A DNA stretch of 64,000 bases from Paenibacillus sp. An7 (GTDB lineage Bacteria; Bacillota; Bacilli; Paenibacillales; Paenibacillaceae), in the NCBI RefSeq assembly GCF_009870785.1, contig NZ_WTWX01000008.1, positions 1-64,000 of the forward strand, given 5' to 3'. The position numbers and the translations under genes are program-made. Within the stretch, counting starts at the first letter, position 1. Each line of letters opens with the position of its first letter. The notes beneath the pieces are model-generated. The model was not told the origin of the DNA and ran no database searches. It worked only from the letters and a program-made list of their open reading frames with translations. This document shows, in pieces, positions 38,864-48,166 of the stretch.

Positions 38864-39018
38864 GGGTTTCCTTGTTTAAGGACGAAGGAGGGATTATTAC
38901 GTCTGTTGTCACCAGCCTAAATGGAAAGGTATCTAATCTTAATATGTTTTCTTGTGCATACTAAGAGGAGTATACGATTTCATAATTGACTCTAGGTGAT
39001 GAAAGGGATAATCCTGTC

Positions 39019-39540
39019 ATGAAATTTCAAGAAATGATTGGACTTGCTGTATTCGATATCGAAGAAGGCAAGAAGATCGGTAAAATTTGCGATTTTATTT
39101 TAACAACTGATTGGCAGCTTGCCGGAATTGAATTGGATGGAAGATCTCTTTTTTCTAAACAAGTCAAAACGGTGTCTTGGGAAGACATCCTTGCTTATGG
39201 CAACGATGCTGTAATGATTCGAAACAAACAGGCTGTCCATAAAACGGAAGCTGACAACATAAAATATAGTTATTTAAAAGGACATCATAAACTCAGGGAT
39301 ATGACCGTGATGACGCAGGAAGGTCTGCAACTCGGACGGATTACCGATGTTTATTTTGACCAAAAAATGGGAAAGAATATATTAGGACTTGAAATCAGTG
39401 ATGGTTTTGTAATGGATCTGATGGAAGGTCGAAAATGGTTGCCTCGCACGGATGATATGAAGATAGGTGAACATACAGTCGTAGTTCCTACGGCAAGCGA
39501 GCAGCATTTAGTAGATGCTATTCATTCTGTTAACGGATAG
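39019..39540 (+). CDS. PRC-barrel domain protein (YrrD-like)
   Basis: The 173-residue protein contains two PRC-barrel repeats (about residues 1-75 and 85-165). Each has the G-x-x-[IV]-x-D-[IV] pattern, as in IGKICDFILTTDWQL and LGRITDVYFDQKMG. PRC barrels bind other macromolecules or RNA-processing partners; the specific role is unknown. The ATG at 39019 follows GAAAGGGA by 10 bases; the frame to 38986 (TTG) lacks a ribosome site. Location after iscS and before the AI-2E-like permease and alaS follows B. subtilis yrrD. Confidence 0.82.
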   Translation: MKFQEMIGLAVFDIEEGKKIGKICDFILTTDWQLAGIELDGRSLFSKQVKTVSWEDILAYGNDAVMIRNKQAVHKTEADNIKYSYLKGHHKLRDMTVMTQEGLQLGRITDVYFDQKMGKNILGLEISDGFVMDLMEGRKWLPRTDDMKIGEHTVVVPTASEQHLVDAIHSVNG

Positions 39541-39551
39541 GTGGAAATGTA

Positions 39552-39761
39552 ATGAAATGTCCAAATTGTAACTCAAAAGATATAGGTAAAATTGGTTCTC
39601 ATCAATTCTATTGTTGGGGATGTTTTATAGAACTAAATGTGAATGGTGAAAAAATGTCGGTGTATCAAGTAGAAGAAGACGGTACACTGAGTTCCCTTGA
39701 CGATCTTTTCTTTGGAGAAGAGATCGTTCAAGAATATCCAGGAATTCACCTCGCTCCTTAA
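39552..39761 (+). CDS. Small zinc-ribbon-like hypothetical protein
   Basis: The 69-residue protein starts MKCPNCNSKDIGKIGSHQFYCWGCFIEL, giving CxxC and CxxC pairs (Cys3, Cys6, Cys21, Cys24) like a zinc ribbon. An acidic tail follows (EEDGTLSSLDDLFFGEE). It begins 11 bases after the PRC-barrel gene, with a weak GTGGAAATGT leader, and is likely cotranscribed. Its function is unknown; a nucleic-acid or protein adaptor role is possible. Confidence 0.72.
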   Translation: MKCPNCNSKDIGKIGSHQFYCWGCFIELNVNGEKMSVYQVEEDGTLSSLDDLFFGEEIVQEYPGIHLAP

Positions 39762-39888
39762 CCTTTGTTGATAACTTCCTCTATAAACGGTCTATCACAC
39801 TTTTGTCGTTAGCACTTCTGACTTAGAGGCAGGATAAGGTACATAGGGGACGAAGACTCCAATATAAATAGAATGCTTTTCTATATAG

Positions 39889-39938
39889 AAACACTTGCGC
39901 AGCTTGAGATCATTTTTTCGAGCTGTACAAGTGTTTTT
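39889..39938 (+). terminator. Terminator before the AI-2E-like permease
   Basis: AAACACTTG (39889-39897) pairs with 39928-39936. Inside, CAGCTTGA (39900-39907) pairs with TCGAGCTG, and Ts follow. The surrounding 285-base gap shows no gene; AT-rich sequence near 39870 may hold a promoter. Confidence 0.82.
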
Positions 39939-40046
39939 GTATTTTTACAGAGGAGGCAAGCAGATTTCACCTCGATCTTCAGGATTAATTTATCCACTCA
40001 TTACATATACTTACAAGGATAAGCCTGTCCGAGGAGGAAACTTACT

Positions 40047-41117
40047 GTGGAACAACTATCAAAAAACAAGCTGTTCCGTTACGGACTGCTCGTGCTGCTG
40101 GCCCTCGTCATTCTGTATTTTGTGTGGCTGCTGCGTCCCATGCTACTAGGAATTTACGGTTTTTTAAAAGCCATATTTGCCCCTTTTCTTGTGGCATTAA
40201 TTATTTCATATGTACTTAATCCTATTGTTTCTATGCTTGGGGGACGTAAAGTTCCGCGTACCATCGCCGTTCTGCTTATCTATGCTGTATTTCTGACATC
40301 TTTGGCAGTCATTTTGATGAATGTCATACCCATGTTTATCCAGCAATTGGAGCAACTGAATGAACATTTACCAGAACTAAATATGCATGCTCAAAGCTTG
40401 CTGAATAATATGAACAGTAATCTTATTCCACCAGGCGTTCGTGTAGGAATCAATGGCTGGATGTATCAGATGGAGAATAAGCTGGCTTCCGGCATTTCTG
40501 TTTTTATGGATAATATCGGGGCTACCATCAGCACCATTTTTAATATTTTCATCGTACCTTTCTTAATCTTTTATATGCTCAAAGATTTTGATGTGATGGA
40601 AAAAGCCGTTGTTTCCTATTTACCCCGGACGCAGCGGAAATCAATTGTTATGCTTCTTAAAGAGATTGATACTGCCCTTGGTAATTATATAAGAGGACAA
40701 TTCCTGGTGTGTATTATTGTGGGTGTGTTTGCCTATATTGGTTATATGGTGATCGGAATGCCTTATGCACTTATACTAGCAAGTATGGTGAGTGTGTTTA
40801 ACATCGTCCCCTATTTGGGACCGTTTCTTGGGGCAGCACCTGCCGTAGTGATGGCTTCCACCATATCCGTAAAAATGTTGATCTTCGTCATTGTCGTAAA
40901 TACTCTATGTCAAATTCTCGAAAGTAATGTGATCTCTCCTCAGGTTGTGGGGAGAACGCTTCATTTACATCCATTGACCATTATTTTTGCTCTGCTCGTA
41001 GGAGGAGAACTGGCAGGAATTGTGGGGTTAATTCTAGCTGTTCCGGTCTTTGCGGTGTTAAAGGTGGTATGCCAGCATTTCTTCTTGTACTATATCAAGC
41101 GTAAAACCATTGAGTAG
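40047..41117 (+). CDS. AI-2E/YrrI-type membrane permease
   Basis: The 356-residue protein has the AI-2E family layout. TM segments are at about 10-30 and 38-60, with paired helices at about 65-90. A soluble central region (about 95-150) and four or more TM segments follow, with YIRGQFLVCIIVG, PYALILASMVSVFNIVPYLGPFLGA and the C-terminal LLVGGELAGIVGLILAVP. The family name comes from TqsA; most members export unknown solutes or ions. The GTG at 40047 follows GAGGAGGAAAC. Its place upstream of alaS matches B. subtilis yrrI. A second paralogue is at 53792. Confidence 0.85.
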   Translation: MEQLSKNKLFRYGLLVLLALVILYFVWLLRPMLLGIYGFLKAIFAPFLVALIISYVLNPIVSMLGGRKVPRTIAVLLIYAVFLTSLAVILMNVIPMFIQQLEQLNEHLPELNMHAQSLLNNMNSNLIPPGVRVGINGWMYQMENKLASGISVFMDNIGATISTIFNIFIVPFLIFYMLKDFDVMEKAVVSYLPRTQRKSIVMLLKEIDTALGNYIRGQFLVCIIVGVFAYIGYMVIGMPYALILASMVSVFNIVPYLGPFLGAAPAVVMASTISVKMLIFVIVVNTLCQILESNVISPQVVGRTLHLHPLTIIFALLVGGELAGIVGLILAVPVFAVLKVVCQHFFLYYIKRKTIE

Positions 41118-41234
41118 CGAATGAATCAGGAGATTGTAAATAGAAGTTTCTATTCTCAGATATGCCTTTACAAAAGCTCCTTAATGGACCGGCGAAGACT
41201 CAGTAAAGAACCTGATGAGCTCAGCCTGCTTGCA

Positions 41235-41263
41235 TTGACACCATTCTGCTCTAAAGATATAAT
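41235..41263 (+). promoter_or_regulatory. Consensus sigma-A promoter of the alaS leader
   Basis: TTGACA (41235-41240) and TATAAT (41258-41263) are separated by exactly 17 bases, a perfect consensus promoter. Initiation near 41270 would begin the T-box leader. Confidence 0.88.
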
Positions 41264-41274
41264 CGGATATATAT

Positions 41275-41591
41275 GTATATCGTAAATACAGTGATGAAAT
41301 CAAGTACGTCAGGGTGTTTCTACAGAGAAAGGACTCCTACTATCTAAGGTACAAATTGCTTTTTGGATAGCAGGCTGGAAGAGTCCTGAAATGAAGCGGC
41401 GGAAAGCTAATTTCGGAGTGCGGTTAAAAGCCGCCGGATGACCTCCGTTATCGGGTTCTAACAAGGCGATCGCCCGTTTTACTCTTTTGCTTAAGACATG
41501 CTTTTTGCATAGCTTGCAATAGAATGTAATGGCGATAACCAGGGTGGTACCGCGAACTTCTCGTCCCTGATTTATTCAGGGGCGTTTTTTT
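41275..41591 (+). promoter_or_regulatory. T-box riboswitch of alaS, specifier read as GCT (Ala)
   Basis: The T-box core AGGGTGGTACCGCG is at 41541-41554, followed by terminator CGTCCCTGA (41562-41570) with TCAGGGGCG (41576-41584) and seven Ts. In stem I, GAAAT pairs with ATTTC below the specifier loop and CGTC with GGCG above. AGTA is on the 5' side and GAAA-GCT-A on the 3' side, so the specifier is GCT, alanine. GGACTC/GAGTCC closes the distal domain. Together with the promoter this is a complete leader. Confidence 0.92.
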
Positions 41592-41734
41592 GTTCTTTTA
41601 CAAGATTTTTTATAAGAGAAGTTCCGCTCGTTTTTTGTATCTGTTACTCCTTACTCCTGTTTTTTAGTATAGGGAGTAACCTTTTCAATCTTTATATTTT
41701 TTAGCCCGGTAGATATGGGCATGAACTTTGCGTA

Positions 41735-41852
41735 ATAAACGAATTGGCTCATAGGAGCGAAGCGATCGTATTTGGTTTGAAATTCAGGGGAGGGAGAATT
41801 ATTCTCCAGCCCAGTGTTTAAACCAACGACGACCGAGAGACAAATCGTTTAT
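41735..41852 (+). repeat. 118-base nested palindrome in the alaS leader
   Basis: Outer arms ATAAACGAATTGGCTC (41735-41750) and their complement ending TCGTTTAT (41845-41852) match at 14 of 16 positions. Inside, TTGGTTT (41772-41778) pairs with AAACCAA (41820-41826), GGG with CCC, and GGAGAA (41793-41798) with TTCTCC (41802-41807). No T run follows. It lies between the T-box terminator and the alaS ribosome site and contains GGAGCGAAGCGATCG. Another hairpin, GTTACTCC (41643-41650) with GGAGTAAC (41673-41680), precedes it. It could be a MITE-like insertion or a leader structure. Confidence 0.72.
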
Positions 41853-41922
41853 GGAGCAGCAAAAGTTTGAGCAATCATACCGGAGCTAATCCAATATACA
41901 ATTTAAACCGGAGGTTATGACC

Positions 41923-44544
41923 ATGAAGGCAAGTGAAATCCGTTCCAAATGGATCGAGTTTTTTAAAACCAAAAATCATAAAATTGAACCGAGTGCATCG
42001 CTTGTACCTCATAACGATCCCTCTCTATTATGGATCAATGCAGGTATGGCGCCGCTTAAACCTTACTTTGACGGCCGTGTAAAACCGGAGAACCCGCGTA
42101 TTGCTAACTCACAGAAATGTATTCGTACCAATGATATTGAGAATGTAGGGAAAACACGCAGACACCATACGTTCTTTGAGATGTTGGGGAACTTCTCCAT
42201 CGGTGACTATTTCAAAGAAGAAGCAGTAACGTGGGCATGGGAATTCTTAACTGATAAAAAATGGATCGGTTTTGATCCGGAGCGCTTGTCTGTTACGGTG
42301 TACCCAGAAGACGAGGAAGCTTTCAAACTGTGGAATGAAAAAATCGGTTTACCTGCAGAGCGTATCATTAAATTAGAAGAGAATTTCTGGGATATCGGTG
42401 AAGGTCCTTGCGGTCCTTGTACAGAAATTTTCTATGACCGCGGAGAAGCGTACGGCAATGACCCTGAGGATCCAGAACTGTATCCTGGCGGAGAAAATGA
42501 ACGTTATCTTGAAGTTTGGAACCTTGTATTCTCCCAGTTCAACCATAACAAAGACGGCAGCTACACGCCGCTTCCGAACAAGAACATTGATACAGGTGCT
42601 GGGCTCGAGCGTTTTGCATCCATTTTGCAGAACGTAGACTCTAACTTTGATACGGATCTATTTCAGCCTACCATTCAGCGTACCGCAGAAATGGCTGGTG
42701 TGAAATATAACGACAGCGTAGAAATTGATGTAGCACTCAAAGTTATTGCTGACCATGTTCGTACGGTAGCTTTTGCAGTTGGTGATGGGGTACTTCCTTC
42801 TAATGAAGGCCGTGGATATGTCATCCGCAGATTGCTGCGCCGTGCCGTTCGTTATGGAAAAGTACTTGGACTCGATCGTCCATTTATGTATGAGCTGACA
42901 CAGCAGGTTGCTGATGTAATGGGCGTATACTATCCAGAGGTCGTAGAAAAACGCGAATTCATTGCGAAGGTAATTAAAACGGAAGAAGAACGCTTCCATG
43001 AAACGTTAAGCGATGGTCTTGCTATTCTTGCTGATATTAGCGGACAAGCAAAAGCAAATGGAATAAATATGATCAGCGGCAGCGATGCTTTTAAATTATA
43101 CGACACCTATGGTTTCCCATTTGATCTTACCGAAGATTATGCAGCGGAACATGGGCTAACAGTTGACCGCGAAGGCTTTGATAAAGCAATGGAAGAACAA
43201 CGGAATCGTGCACGTTCAGCACGCCAAGATAACGCTAGTATGAAAATTCAAGGCGGAGCAATCTCGGAGCTTACGGTTAAAAGTGAATTTGTTGGATATA
43301 ATGACCTCGTGACTGAAGCGAAAGTCGCAGCGATTATTCGTGACGAACAGATGGTGGATTCCGTAAGTGAAGGTGATACTTGTCAGGTTGTTCTAGATCG
43401 TACTTCTTTCTATGCGGAAAGCGGCGGTCAAGTGAGTGACGAAGGGATTTTGCGCGGTGAGAGTGTTCTTGCTACAGTAAAAGGTCTCTTTAAAGCGCCT
43501 CTTGGACAACATGTTCATATGGTAACCATCGATTCGGGGGAACTTCGTGTTGGAGATACGATCAAGGCTGAAGTAGATAAAACCAGTCGTGAAGCGATTG
43601 TAAAAAATCATACAGCAACACATTTGTTGCATAAGGCACTAAAAGAAGTGTTAGGAGACCATGTTAATCAGGCAGGTTCTCTTGTAGAACCAGGACGCTT
43701 GCGGTTTGACTTTTCTCATTTTGGCGGTATTTCACCAGAAGAACTGGCTGTTATTGAACGTAAAGTAAATGAACAAATCTGGAGACAAATTCCGGTTGTT
43801 ATCGAATACAAATCCATTGATGAAGCAAAAGCAATGGGGGCTATGGCTCTATTCGGTGAAAAGTATGGTGATATTGTTCGCGTTGTACAGGTGGGTGATT
43901 ACAGCCTAGAACTGTGCGGAGGTTGTCATGTGAATAATACGTCGGAGATTGGTTTGTTTAAACTTGTGAGTGAAAGCGGAATTGGGTCTGGCGTAAGACG
44001 GATCGAAGCTTTGACAGGACGCGGTGCATATGAATACATGGAAAGTCAGTTAGAACTTTTGAAACAAGCAGCAGCTTCGCTCAAATCGAATCTAAATGAT
44101 GTGCCTAAACGTATTGATGCATTGCATGTCCAGGTCAAGGAACTCGCTCGTGAGAATGAATCCTTACAAGGAAAACTTAGCTCCATCGAAGCAGGACAAC
44201 TTACGGATAAAGTAGTTCAGCACGGAGATACCAAAGTTCTTACGGCTCGCGTTGAAGCAGCGGGAATGGATACACTTCGTACACTTGCTGATGAGCTTAA
44301 AGTGAAATTGCCTGATACGGTGATTGTTCTTGGTGCTGCAGCAGAAGAAAAAGTTAACTTCGTTGTCATTGTCCCACAAGACCAAGTGAAAAAAGGCCTG
44401 CATGCAGGTAAAATTGTGAAAGAAGTCGCTGCAGTATGCGGTGGCGGTGGCGGTGGACGCCCTGATATGGCTCAAGCTGGTGGTAAAGATGCGACTAAAC
44501 TTGATGAAGCACTTCGTCTTGCTGAACAAATTATTGCGGGATAA
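41923..44544 (+). CDS. alaS: Alanyl-tRNA synthetase
   Basis: AlaRS charges tRNA-Ala by recognising the G3-U70 pair. The 873-residue class II enzyme has [18 protein letters not shown] (about residue 84) and the tRNA-recognition region. The editing domain contains [12 protein letters not shown] (about 565) and CGGCHVNNT (about 665), and a C-terminal oligomerisation domain ends in a Gly-rich [15 protein letters not shown]. The ATG at 41923 is seven bases after GGAGGT; the ATG at 41917 is only one base from that site. Regulated by the Ala T-box upstream. It begins a cluster with ireB, ruvX and DUF1292 genes. Confidence 0.97.
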   Translation: MKASEIRSKWIEFFKTKNHKIEPSASLVPHNDPSLLWINAGMAPLKPYFDGRVKPENPRIANSQKCIRTNDIENVGKTRRHHTFFEMLGNFSIGDYFKEEAVTWAWEFLTDKKWIGFDPERLSVTVYPEDEEAFKLWNEKIGLPAERIIKLEENFWDIGEGPCGPCTEIFYDRGEAYGNDPEDPELYPGGENERYLEVWNLVFSQFNHNKDGSYTPLPNKNIDTGAGLERFASILQNVDSNFDTDLFQPTIQRTAEMAGVKYNDSVEIDVALKVIADHVRTVAFAVGDGVLPSNEGRGYVIRRLLRRAVRYGKVLGLDRPFMYELTQQVADVMGVYYPEVVEKREFIAKVIKTEEERFHETLSDGLAILADISGQAKANGINMISGSDAFKLYDTYGFPFDLTEDYAAEHGLTVDREGFDKAMEEQRNRARSARQDNASMKIQGGAISELTVKSEFVGYNDLVTEAKVAAIIRDEQMVDSVSEGDTCQVVLDRTSFYAESGGQVSDEGILRGESVLATVKGLFKAPLGQHVHMVTIDSGELRVGDTIKAEVDKTSREAIVKNHTATHLLHKALKEVLGDHVNQAGSLVEPGRLRFDFSHFGGISPEELAVIERKVNEQIWRQIPVVIEYKSIDEAKAMGAMALFGEKYGDIVRVVQVGDYSLELCGGCHVNNTSEIGLFKLVSESGIGSGVRRIEALTGRGAYEYMESQLELLKQAAASLKSNLNDVPKRIDALHVQVKELARENESLQGKLSSIEAGQLTDKVVQHGDTKVLTARVEAAGMDTLRTLADELKVKLPDTVIVLGAAAEEKVNFVVIVPQDQVKKGLHAGKIVKEVAAVCGGGGGGRPDMAQAGGKDATKLDEALRLAEQIIAG

Positions 44545-44594
44545 GGTTTTATAACGTTTACAAAAAACAAAATATTCTCACTTTCCTGCTATAC

Positions 44595-44623
44595 TTACAG
44601 AGGACAGAATATGTTATTATAAA
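44595..44623 (+). promoter_or_regulatory. Putative sigma-A promoter before ireB
   Basis: TTACAG (44595-44600) and TATAAA (44618-44623) are separated by 17 bases in the 142-base alaS-ireB gap. This would allow ireB-ruvX expression independent of the alaS T-box. Confidence 0.42.
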
Positions 44624-44686
44624 GAAGAAATCAATTCGGCATACCAAAATGAATAATTTTGATTTATGCAGAAGCGAGGTGTCGTT

Positions 44687-44947
44687 ATGGACTCCATGGA
44701 TAAGACAGTTAAATTTAATGTGAAAGGCGATGTGGAGGAGGCTTCTGCACAAGAGATTCTTCTTAAAGTGTATGACTCCCTTCAAGAAAAAGATTACAAC
44801 CCCATTAATCAAATGGTGGGCTATCTTATTTCCGGGGATCCTGCTTATATCCCGCGCCACAACAATGCAAGAAGTCTGGTCCGCAAAAAAGAACGCGACG
44901 AACTGATTGAAGAATTAGTACGTTCTTATCTGGCCAACCACCGATAA
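44687..44947 (+). CDS. ireB: IreB-family regulatory phosphoprotein (YrzL, DUF965)
   Basis: IreB is a small substrate of the PASTA Ser/Thr kinase, controlling envelope stress and beta-lactam tolerance in enterococci. The 86-residue protein has MDKTVKFN near its start, with Thr in the region phosphorylated in IreB, and the family core [34 protein letters not shown]. The ATG at 44687 is five bases after GAGGTG. ireB-ruvX-DUF1292 after alaS is the standard Firmicute arrangement. Confidence 0.93.
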   Translation: MDSMDKTVKFNVKGDVEEASAQEILLKVYDSLQEKDYNPINQMVGYLISGDPAYIPRHNNARSLVRKKERDELIEELVRSYLANHR

Positions 44948-44963
44948 GAATAAGGAGAAATGA

Positions 44964-45380
44964 ATGAAGATCTTAGGCTTAGATTATGGCGACCGCAGAA
45001 TTGGCGTTGCGCTTAGTGACGCCTTTGGCTGGACTGCTCAGGGTTTAGAAGTTATTGAACGGCGCCGCGAAGGGGACGAGATTGTACGAATCACTGAACT
45101 TGTCAAAATGAATGAGGTTAGTGAAATCGTCGTCGGGTTGCCCAAAAACATGAACGGCACCGTGGGTCCTCGTGGTGAGATCTGCATTGAATTTGCAGAA
45201 ACGCTACGGGAAACATTGGACTTGCCCGTACACCTATGGGATGAAAGGCTCAGCACCGTTTCGGCGGAACGTACGCTGGTTGATGCCGACGTAAGCCGAA
45301 AGAAGCGTAAAAAGGTTGTGGACAAAATGGCCGCAAGCCTAATATTACAAAATTATTTAGATGCCAAAAGTACAAGGTGA
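44964..45380 (+). CDS. ruvX: RuvX/YqgF, RNase H-fold nuclease
   Basis: YqgF-family proteins act as Holliday junction resolvase-like enzymes and in 16S rRNA 5'-end processing. The 138-residue protein has the N-terminal catalytic LGLDYGDRRIGVALSD, the central VVGLPKNMNGT, the WDERLST motif and the C-terminal Asp in KKVVDKMAASLILQ. AAGGAGAAATGA precedes the ATG. It is 16 bases after ireB. It overlaps the start of an open frame for the next gene, whose real start lies after the ruvX stop. Confidence 0.95.
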   Translation: MKILGLDYGDRRIGVALSDAFGWTAQGLEVIERRREGDEIVRITELVKMNEVSEIVVGLPKNMNGTVGPRGEICIEFAETLRETLDLPVHLWDERLSTVSAERTLVDADVSRKKRKKVVDKMAASLILQNYLDAKSTR

Positions 45381-45393
45381 GGGGGAGTTTACT

Positions 45394-45702
45394 ATGACTG
45401 ATATTCAAATGGGTATGGAAGAGGATCGCGAGATCATTTATATTACGGACGAAGAAGGTAATGACGAAGAGTTTGAGGTGCTCATGACCTTTGATGTAGA
45501 TGGCTCAGACGCTAAATATATGATGGTTGTTCCAGTCGATGTGAACGAGGACGAAGAAGAGTCTGAGGTTTATGCCTTCCGTTATGAAGAAGAAGGGGAC
45601 GACATCAAACTATTTATGATTCAAGATGAAGCAGAATGGGCGATTGTGGAAGAAACTTTTAATACTCTCGTCGATTCAGAAGACGACGAGGAGAATGTAT
45701 AG
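45394..45702 (+). CDS. DUF1292 acidic protein (YrzB-like), copy 1
   Basis: The 102-residue, highly acidic protein has the DUF1292 pattern: DREIIYITDEEGNDEEFEVLMTF, YMMVVPVD, VYAFRYEEEGDDIKL and a C-terminal EWAIVEETFNTL. Its biochemical role is unknown. The ATG at 45394 follows GAGGGGGAG; 11 extra residues of open frame overlap the end of ruvX. It forms alaS-ireB-ruvX-yrzB as in B. subtilis. Confidence 0.9.
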   Translation: MTDIQMGMEEDREIIYITDEEGNDEEFEVLMTFDVDGSDAKYMMVVPVDVNEDEEESEVYAFRYEEEGDDIKLFMIQDEAEWAIVEETFNTLVDSEDDEENV

Positions 45703-46017
45703 ATGACCGATTTTCCTTTTACAAGAGCGGATCTAACCATTACGACTCGCTTACAAGAAGCATTTGGAACAGAGGTAGAGCTCGAAGAAGCGAATGGTAA
45801 ATCTGTTCCTTATGAATTGCTCGCTGAGTTTGAAGTGCAAGGTCAGGGTTATGCTGTATTGCAATCCTTAACAAGTAAGAATGAGGAATATGAACTTTTG
45901 CGTGTGGAATTTACAGCAGAAGGACTTCCCGAACTTCATACCATTGAAGATGATGAAGAATGGGAAAATATTGCGGAACTCTATGATGAATGGTCATTAC
46001 CTGACGATCAAGGTTAA
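45703..46017 (+). CDS. DUF1292-like acidic protein, copy 2
   Basis: The 104-residue protein starts immediately after the stop of the first DUF1292 gene (TAGATG) and has the same layout. An acidic N-terminal part, YELLAEFEVQGQGYAVLQSL, a YELLRVEF strand and the C-terminal EEWENIAELYDEW align with EWAIVEETFNTL of copy 1. This suggests an old tandem duplication. Zero spacing implies translational coupling. Function is unknown. Confidence 0.82.
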   Translation: MTDFPFTRADLTITTRLQEAFGTEVELEEANGKSVPYELLAEFEVQGQGYAVLQSLTSKNEEYELLRVEFTAEGLPELHTIEDDEEWENIAELYDEWSLPDDQG

Positions 46018-46024
46018 TATGAGG

Positions 46025-46127
46025 AGGCACCTCTACCGAGGTGCCTGCTTTGTATGTTATTATAGAATTCTTGGGTATACTTACTTAAAATACGGTTGAT
46101 GAAAGGGCGGAGCAGTCCGCTCTTTTT
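46025..46127 (+). terminator. Two hairpins between DUF1292 copy 2 and mltG
   Basis: AGGCACCTC (46025-46033) pairs perfectly with 46038-46046, but few Ts follow. GGGCGGA (46105-46111) pairs with TCCGCTC (46116-46122, one G-T pair), loop GCAG, and is followed by TTTTT, a better terminator. mltG then begins 24 bases later, so partial readthrough is likely. Confidence 0.65.
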
Positions 46128-46151
46128 GGCTGTGAAGGGGTTGTGATTTTT

Positions 46152-47204
46152 TTGAAAGCAAAATACTTCAGGCGATTCATTATCCTTATGGTCACTTTGG
46201 TAGTTCTTGCCGGAGGTGCATTATATGTATGGCAATCTACAAAACCTGTTACAGCATCCACAGAACCCGTTATTTTTACGATTGAAAAAGGGACGGGCAC
46301 CTCTCAGATCGCTGATAATCTAGAGAAAAATGGAATCATTCGAAACAGTTTATTCTTTAAAGTATATTTGAAACTGAACAATGAAGGCTCGGGTTTTAAA
46401 GCGGGGACGTATGCGTTTGTTCCTGGTCAAAGTTACAAAGAAATTGTTACTGCTTTAAATAATGGAGATGTACAGCAAGAAGAAACGTTGAAGTTTACGA
46501 TACCTGAGGGATATACACTGAAACAGATGGCGGAGAAGCTGGACACGGAAGGTGCGATCGCGAAAGAACTTTTCATGGATATTGTAAACCAGCCAGAGTT
46601 ATTCAGTAATATTCCGATCGTAGCTGAGATTAAAGATAACACAGATTATCTATTTAAGCTGGAAGGCTACTTATTTCCCGAGACGTATGAACTTGCAAAA
46701 GGAAGTACAGCAGAAGATGTTGTTGTACGTATGCTGACCGAAATGCAGGAAAAACTGGATTCTATCCCGGATTTTGAGGCAAAACTAAAAGCAAGAGGCC
46801 TCACGGTACACGAACTCCTTACGGTGGCCTCACTGATCGAGAGAGAAGTTGTAGTCCCAGAGGAAAGACCACTGGTAGCAAGTGTGATCTATAACCGGTT
46901 AGAGAGCAATATGAGGCTCCAAATCGACGCGACCGTTCAATATTTGCTGGGTAAGCAGAAAGAACGTCTGCTTTATAAAGATCTAGAAGTGGATAGTCCA
47001 TATAACACGTATCGAAACGCCGGACTGCCTCCAGGACCGATTGCAGCTCCAAGTTTAAGTTCTATTGAGGCTGCATTATCACCGGAAACTTCTGATTATT
47101 TATTCTATGTTACGAAGAAAGACGGGAGTTCGGAACACCTTTTTGCCAAGACGTATGAAGAACATTTGAAAAATATAGAAAAAAGTAAAGAAAGTGCGGA
47201 ATAA
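46152..47204 (+). CDS. mltG: MltG, endolytic transglycosylase
   Basis: MltG cleaves nascent glycan strands, setting their length. The 350-residue protein has one N-terminal TM anchor (about 8-26), a LysM-like segment and the YceG catalytic domain. Key motifs are FTIPEGYTLKQMAEKL, EGYLFPETYEL, LTVASLIEREV (catalytic Glu, about residue 230) and the RLQIDATVQYLLG and NTYRNAGLPPGPI regions. TTG at 46152 is 11 bases after GAAGGGG; GTG at 46143 is only two bases after it. Follows yrzB as in B. subtilis yrrL. Confidence 0.94.
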   Translation: MKAKYFRRFIILMVTLVVLAGGALYVWQSTKPVTASTEPVIFTIEKGTGTSQIADNLEKNGIIRNSLFFKVYLKLNNEGSGFKAGTYAFVPGQSYKEIVTALNNGDVQQEETLKFTIPEGYTLKQMAEKLDTEGAIAKELFMDIVNQPELFSNIPIVAEIKDNTDYLFKLEGYLFPETYELAKGSTAEDVVVRMLTEMQEKLDSIPDFEAKLKARGLTVHELLTVASLIEREVVVPEERPLVASVIYNRLESNMRLQIDATVQYLLGKQKERLLYKDLEVDSPYNTYRNAGLPPGPIAAPSLSSIEAALSPETSDYLFYVTKKDGSSEHLFAKTYEEHLKNIEKSKESAE

Positions 47205-47218
47205 CGGAGGGATGACTT

Positions 47219-48148
47219 TTGACTCGGCCTTATGAATTGCTGGTGACGGCAAGTGATTTACAGGAAGCAGAAGTACTGCTTACAGCGGGAGCGGATGCGA
47301 TACTTATCGGGAATGATCGCTTTGGGATGCGATTACCCGGCAGTTTTACTTTGGAAGAAACGAAGGAAGCAGTGAAGCTTGCTAAGAAGCATCATGCCAA
47401 GGTATACGTTTCGATGATTAACATTATGACAAATGAGCTTCTGCCAGAAATCCCAGACTATGTACGCGGGCTTAAAGAAGCGGGAGTTGACGGTGTTGAG
47501 TTCAATGATCCATCGGTTCTGCGGGCAGTGCGTGAGATTGCTCCTGAAATCAAGCTTCACTGGAATGCGGAAATGACTTCTACCAACTACAGTACTTCGA
47601 ATTATTGGGGACGCAAAGGTGCATCCCGAGTAGTGCTTGCAAGAGAACTGAACATGGATGAAATTACAGAAATGGTGCCTATGCTAGAAATAGAGGCACA
47701 AGTTCAGATTCATGGTATGACGAATATTTACCATTCCAAGCGTCAGTTGGTTGCCAGTTACATGCAGCAACAAGGACGTCCTGTAGAGGGAGATCTCGGA
47801 CTGCATAGAGGACTTTTCCTTATCGAGGCTGAGCGGCAGGATGAGAAATTTCCAATCTATGAAGATGTGAACGGTACGCATATTATGAGCTCCGAAGATA
47901 TCTGTATCATGGAAGATCTCCACCTTTTAATGAACGCAGGCGTGCATTCTTTTAAAATTGAAGGGATTCTAAAAAGCACAGCATACAATGAAGCAGTTGT
48001 GAAGGCTTATCGTAAAGCCATTGATGCCTATACTGTGGATCCGTTAAACTATGAATTTGATGAATCCTGGCTTGACGAAGTACGGAAAATGCAGGATCCT
48101 GAGCGCGAACTGTCGTTTGGGTTTTTCTATAAAGAACAAGTTTATTAA
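47219..48148 (+). CDS. U32 family protein, YrrN/TrhP1-like
   Basis: U32 pairs are implicated in prephenate-dependent hydroxylation of tRNA U34 (TrhP). The 309-residue TIM-barrel protein begins YELLVTASDLQEAEVLLTAGADAILIG. At the usual Cys motif it has EIEAQVQIHGMTNIYHSKRQL, where the motif cysteines are replaced. It is therefore probably the non-cluster partner of the next gene. The TTG start is eight bases after CGGAGGG. An ATG seven bases upstream is out of frame. The yrrM methyltransferase gene that precedes it in B. subtilis is absent here. Confidence 0.85.
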   Translation: MTRPYELLVTASDLQEAEVLLTAGADAILIGNDRFGMRLPGSFTLEETKEAVKLAKKHHAKVYVSMINIMTNELLPEIPDYVRGLKEAGVDGVEFNDPSVLRAVREIAPEIKLHWNAEMTSTNYSTSNYWGRKGASRVVLARELNMDEITEMVPMLEIEAQVQIHGMTNIYHSKRQLVASYMQQQGRPVEGDLGLHRGLFLIEAERQDEKFPIYEDVNGTHIMSSEDICIMEDLHLLMNAGVHSFKIEGILKSTAYNEAVVKAYRKAIDAYTVDPLNYEFDESWLDEVRKMQDPERELSFGFFYKEQVY

Positions 48149-48166
48149 TATGAGGTGGTAAAAGGA

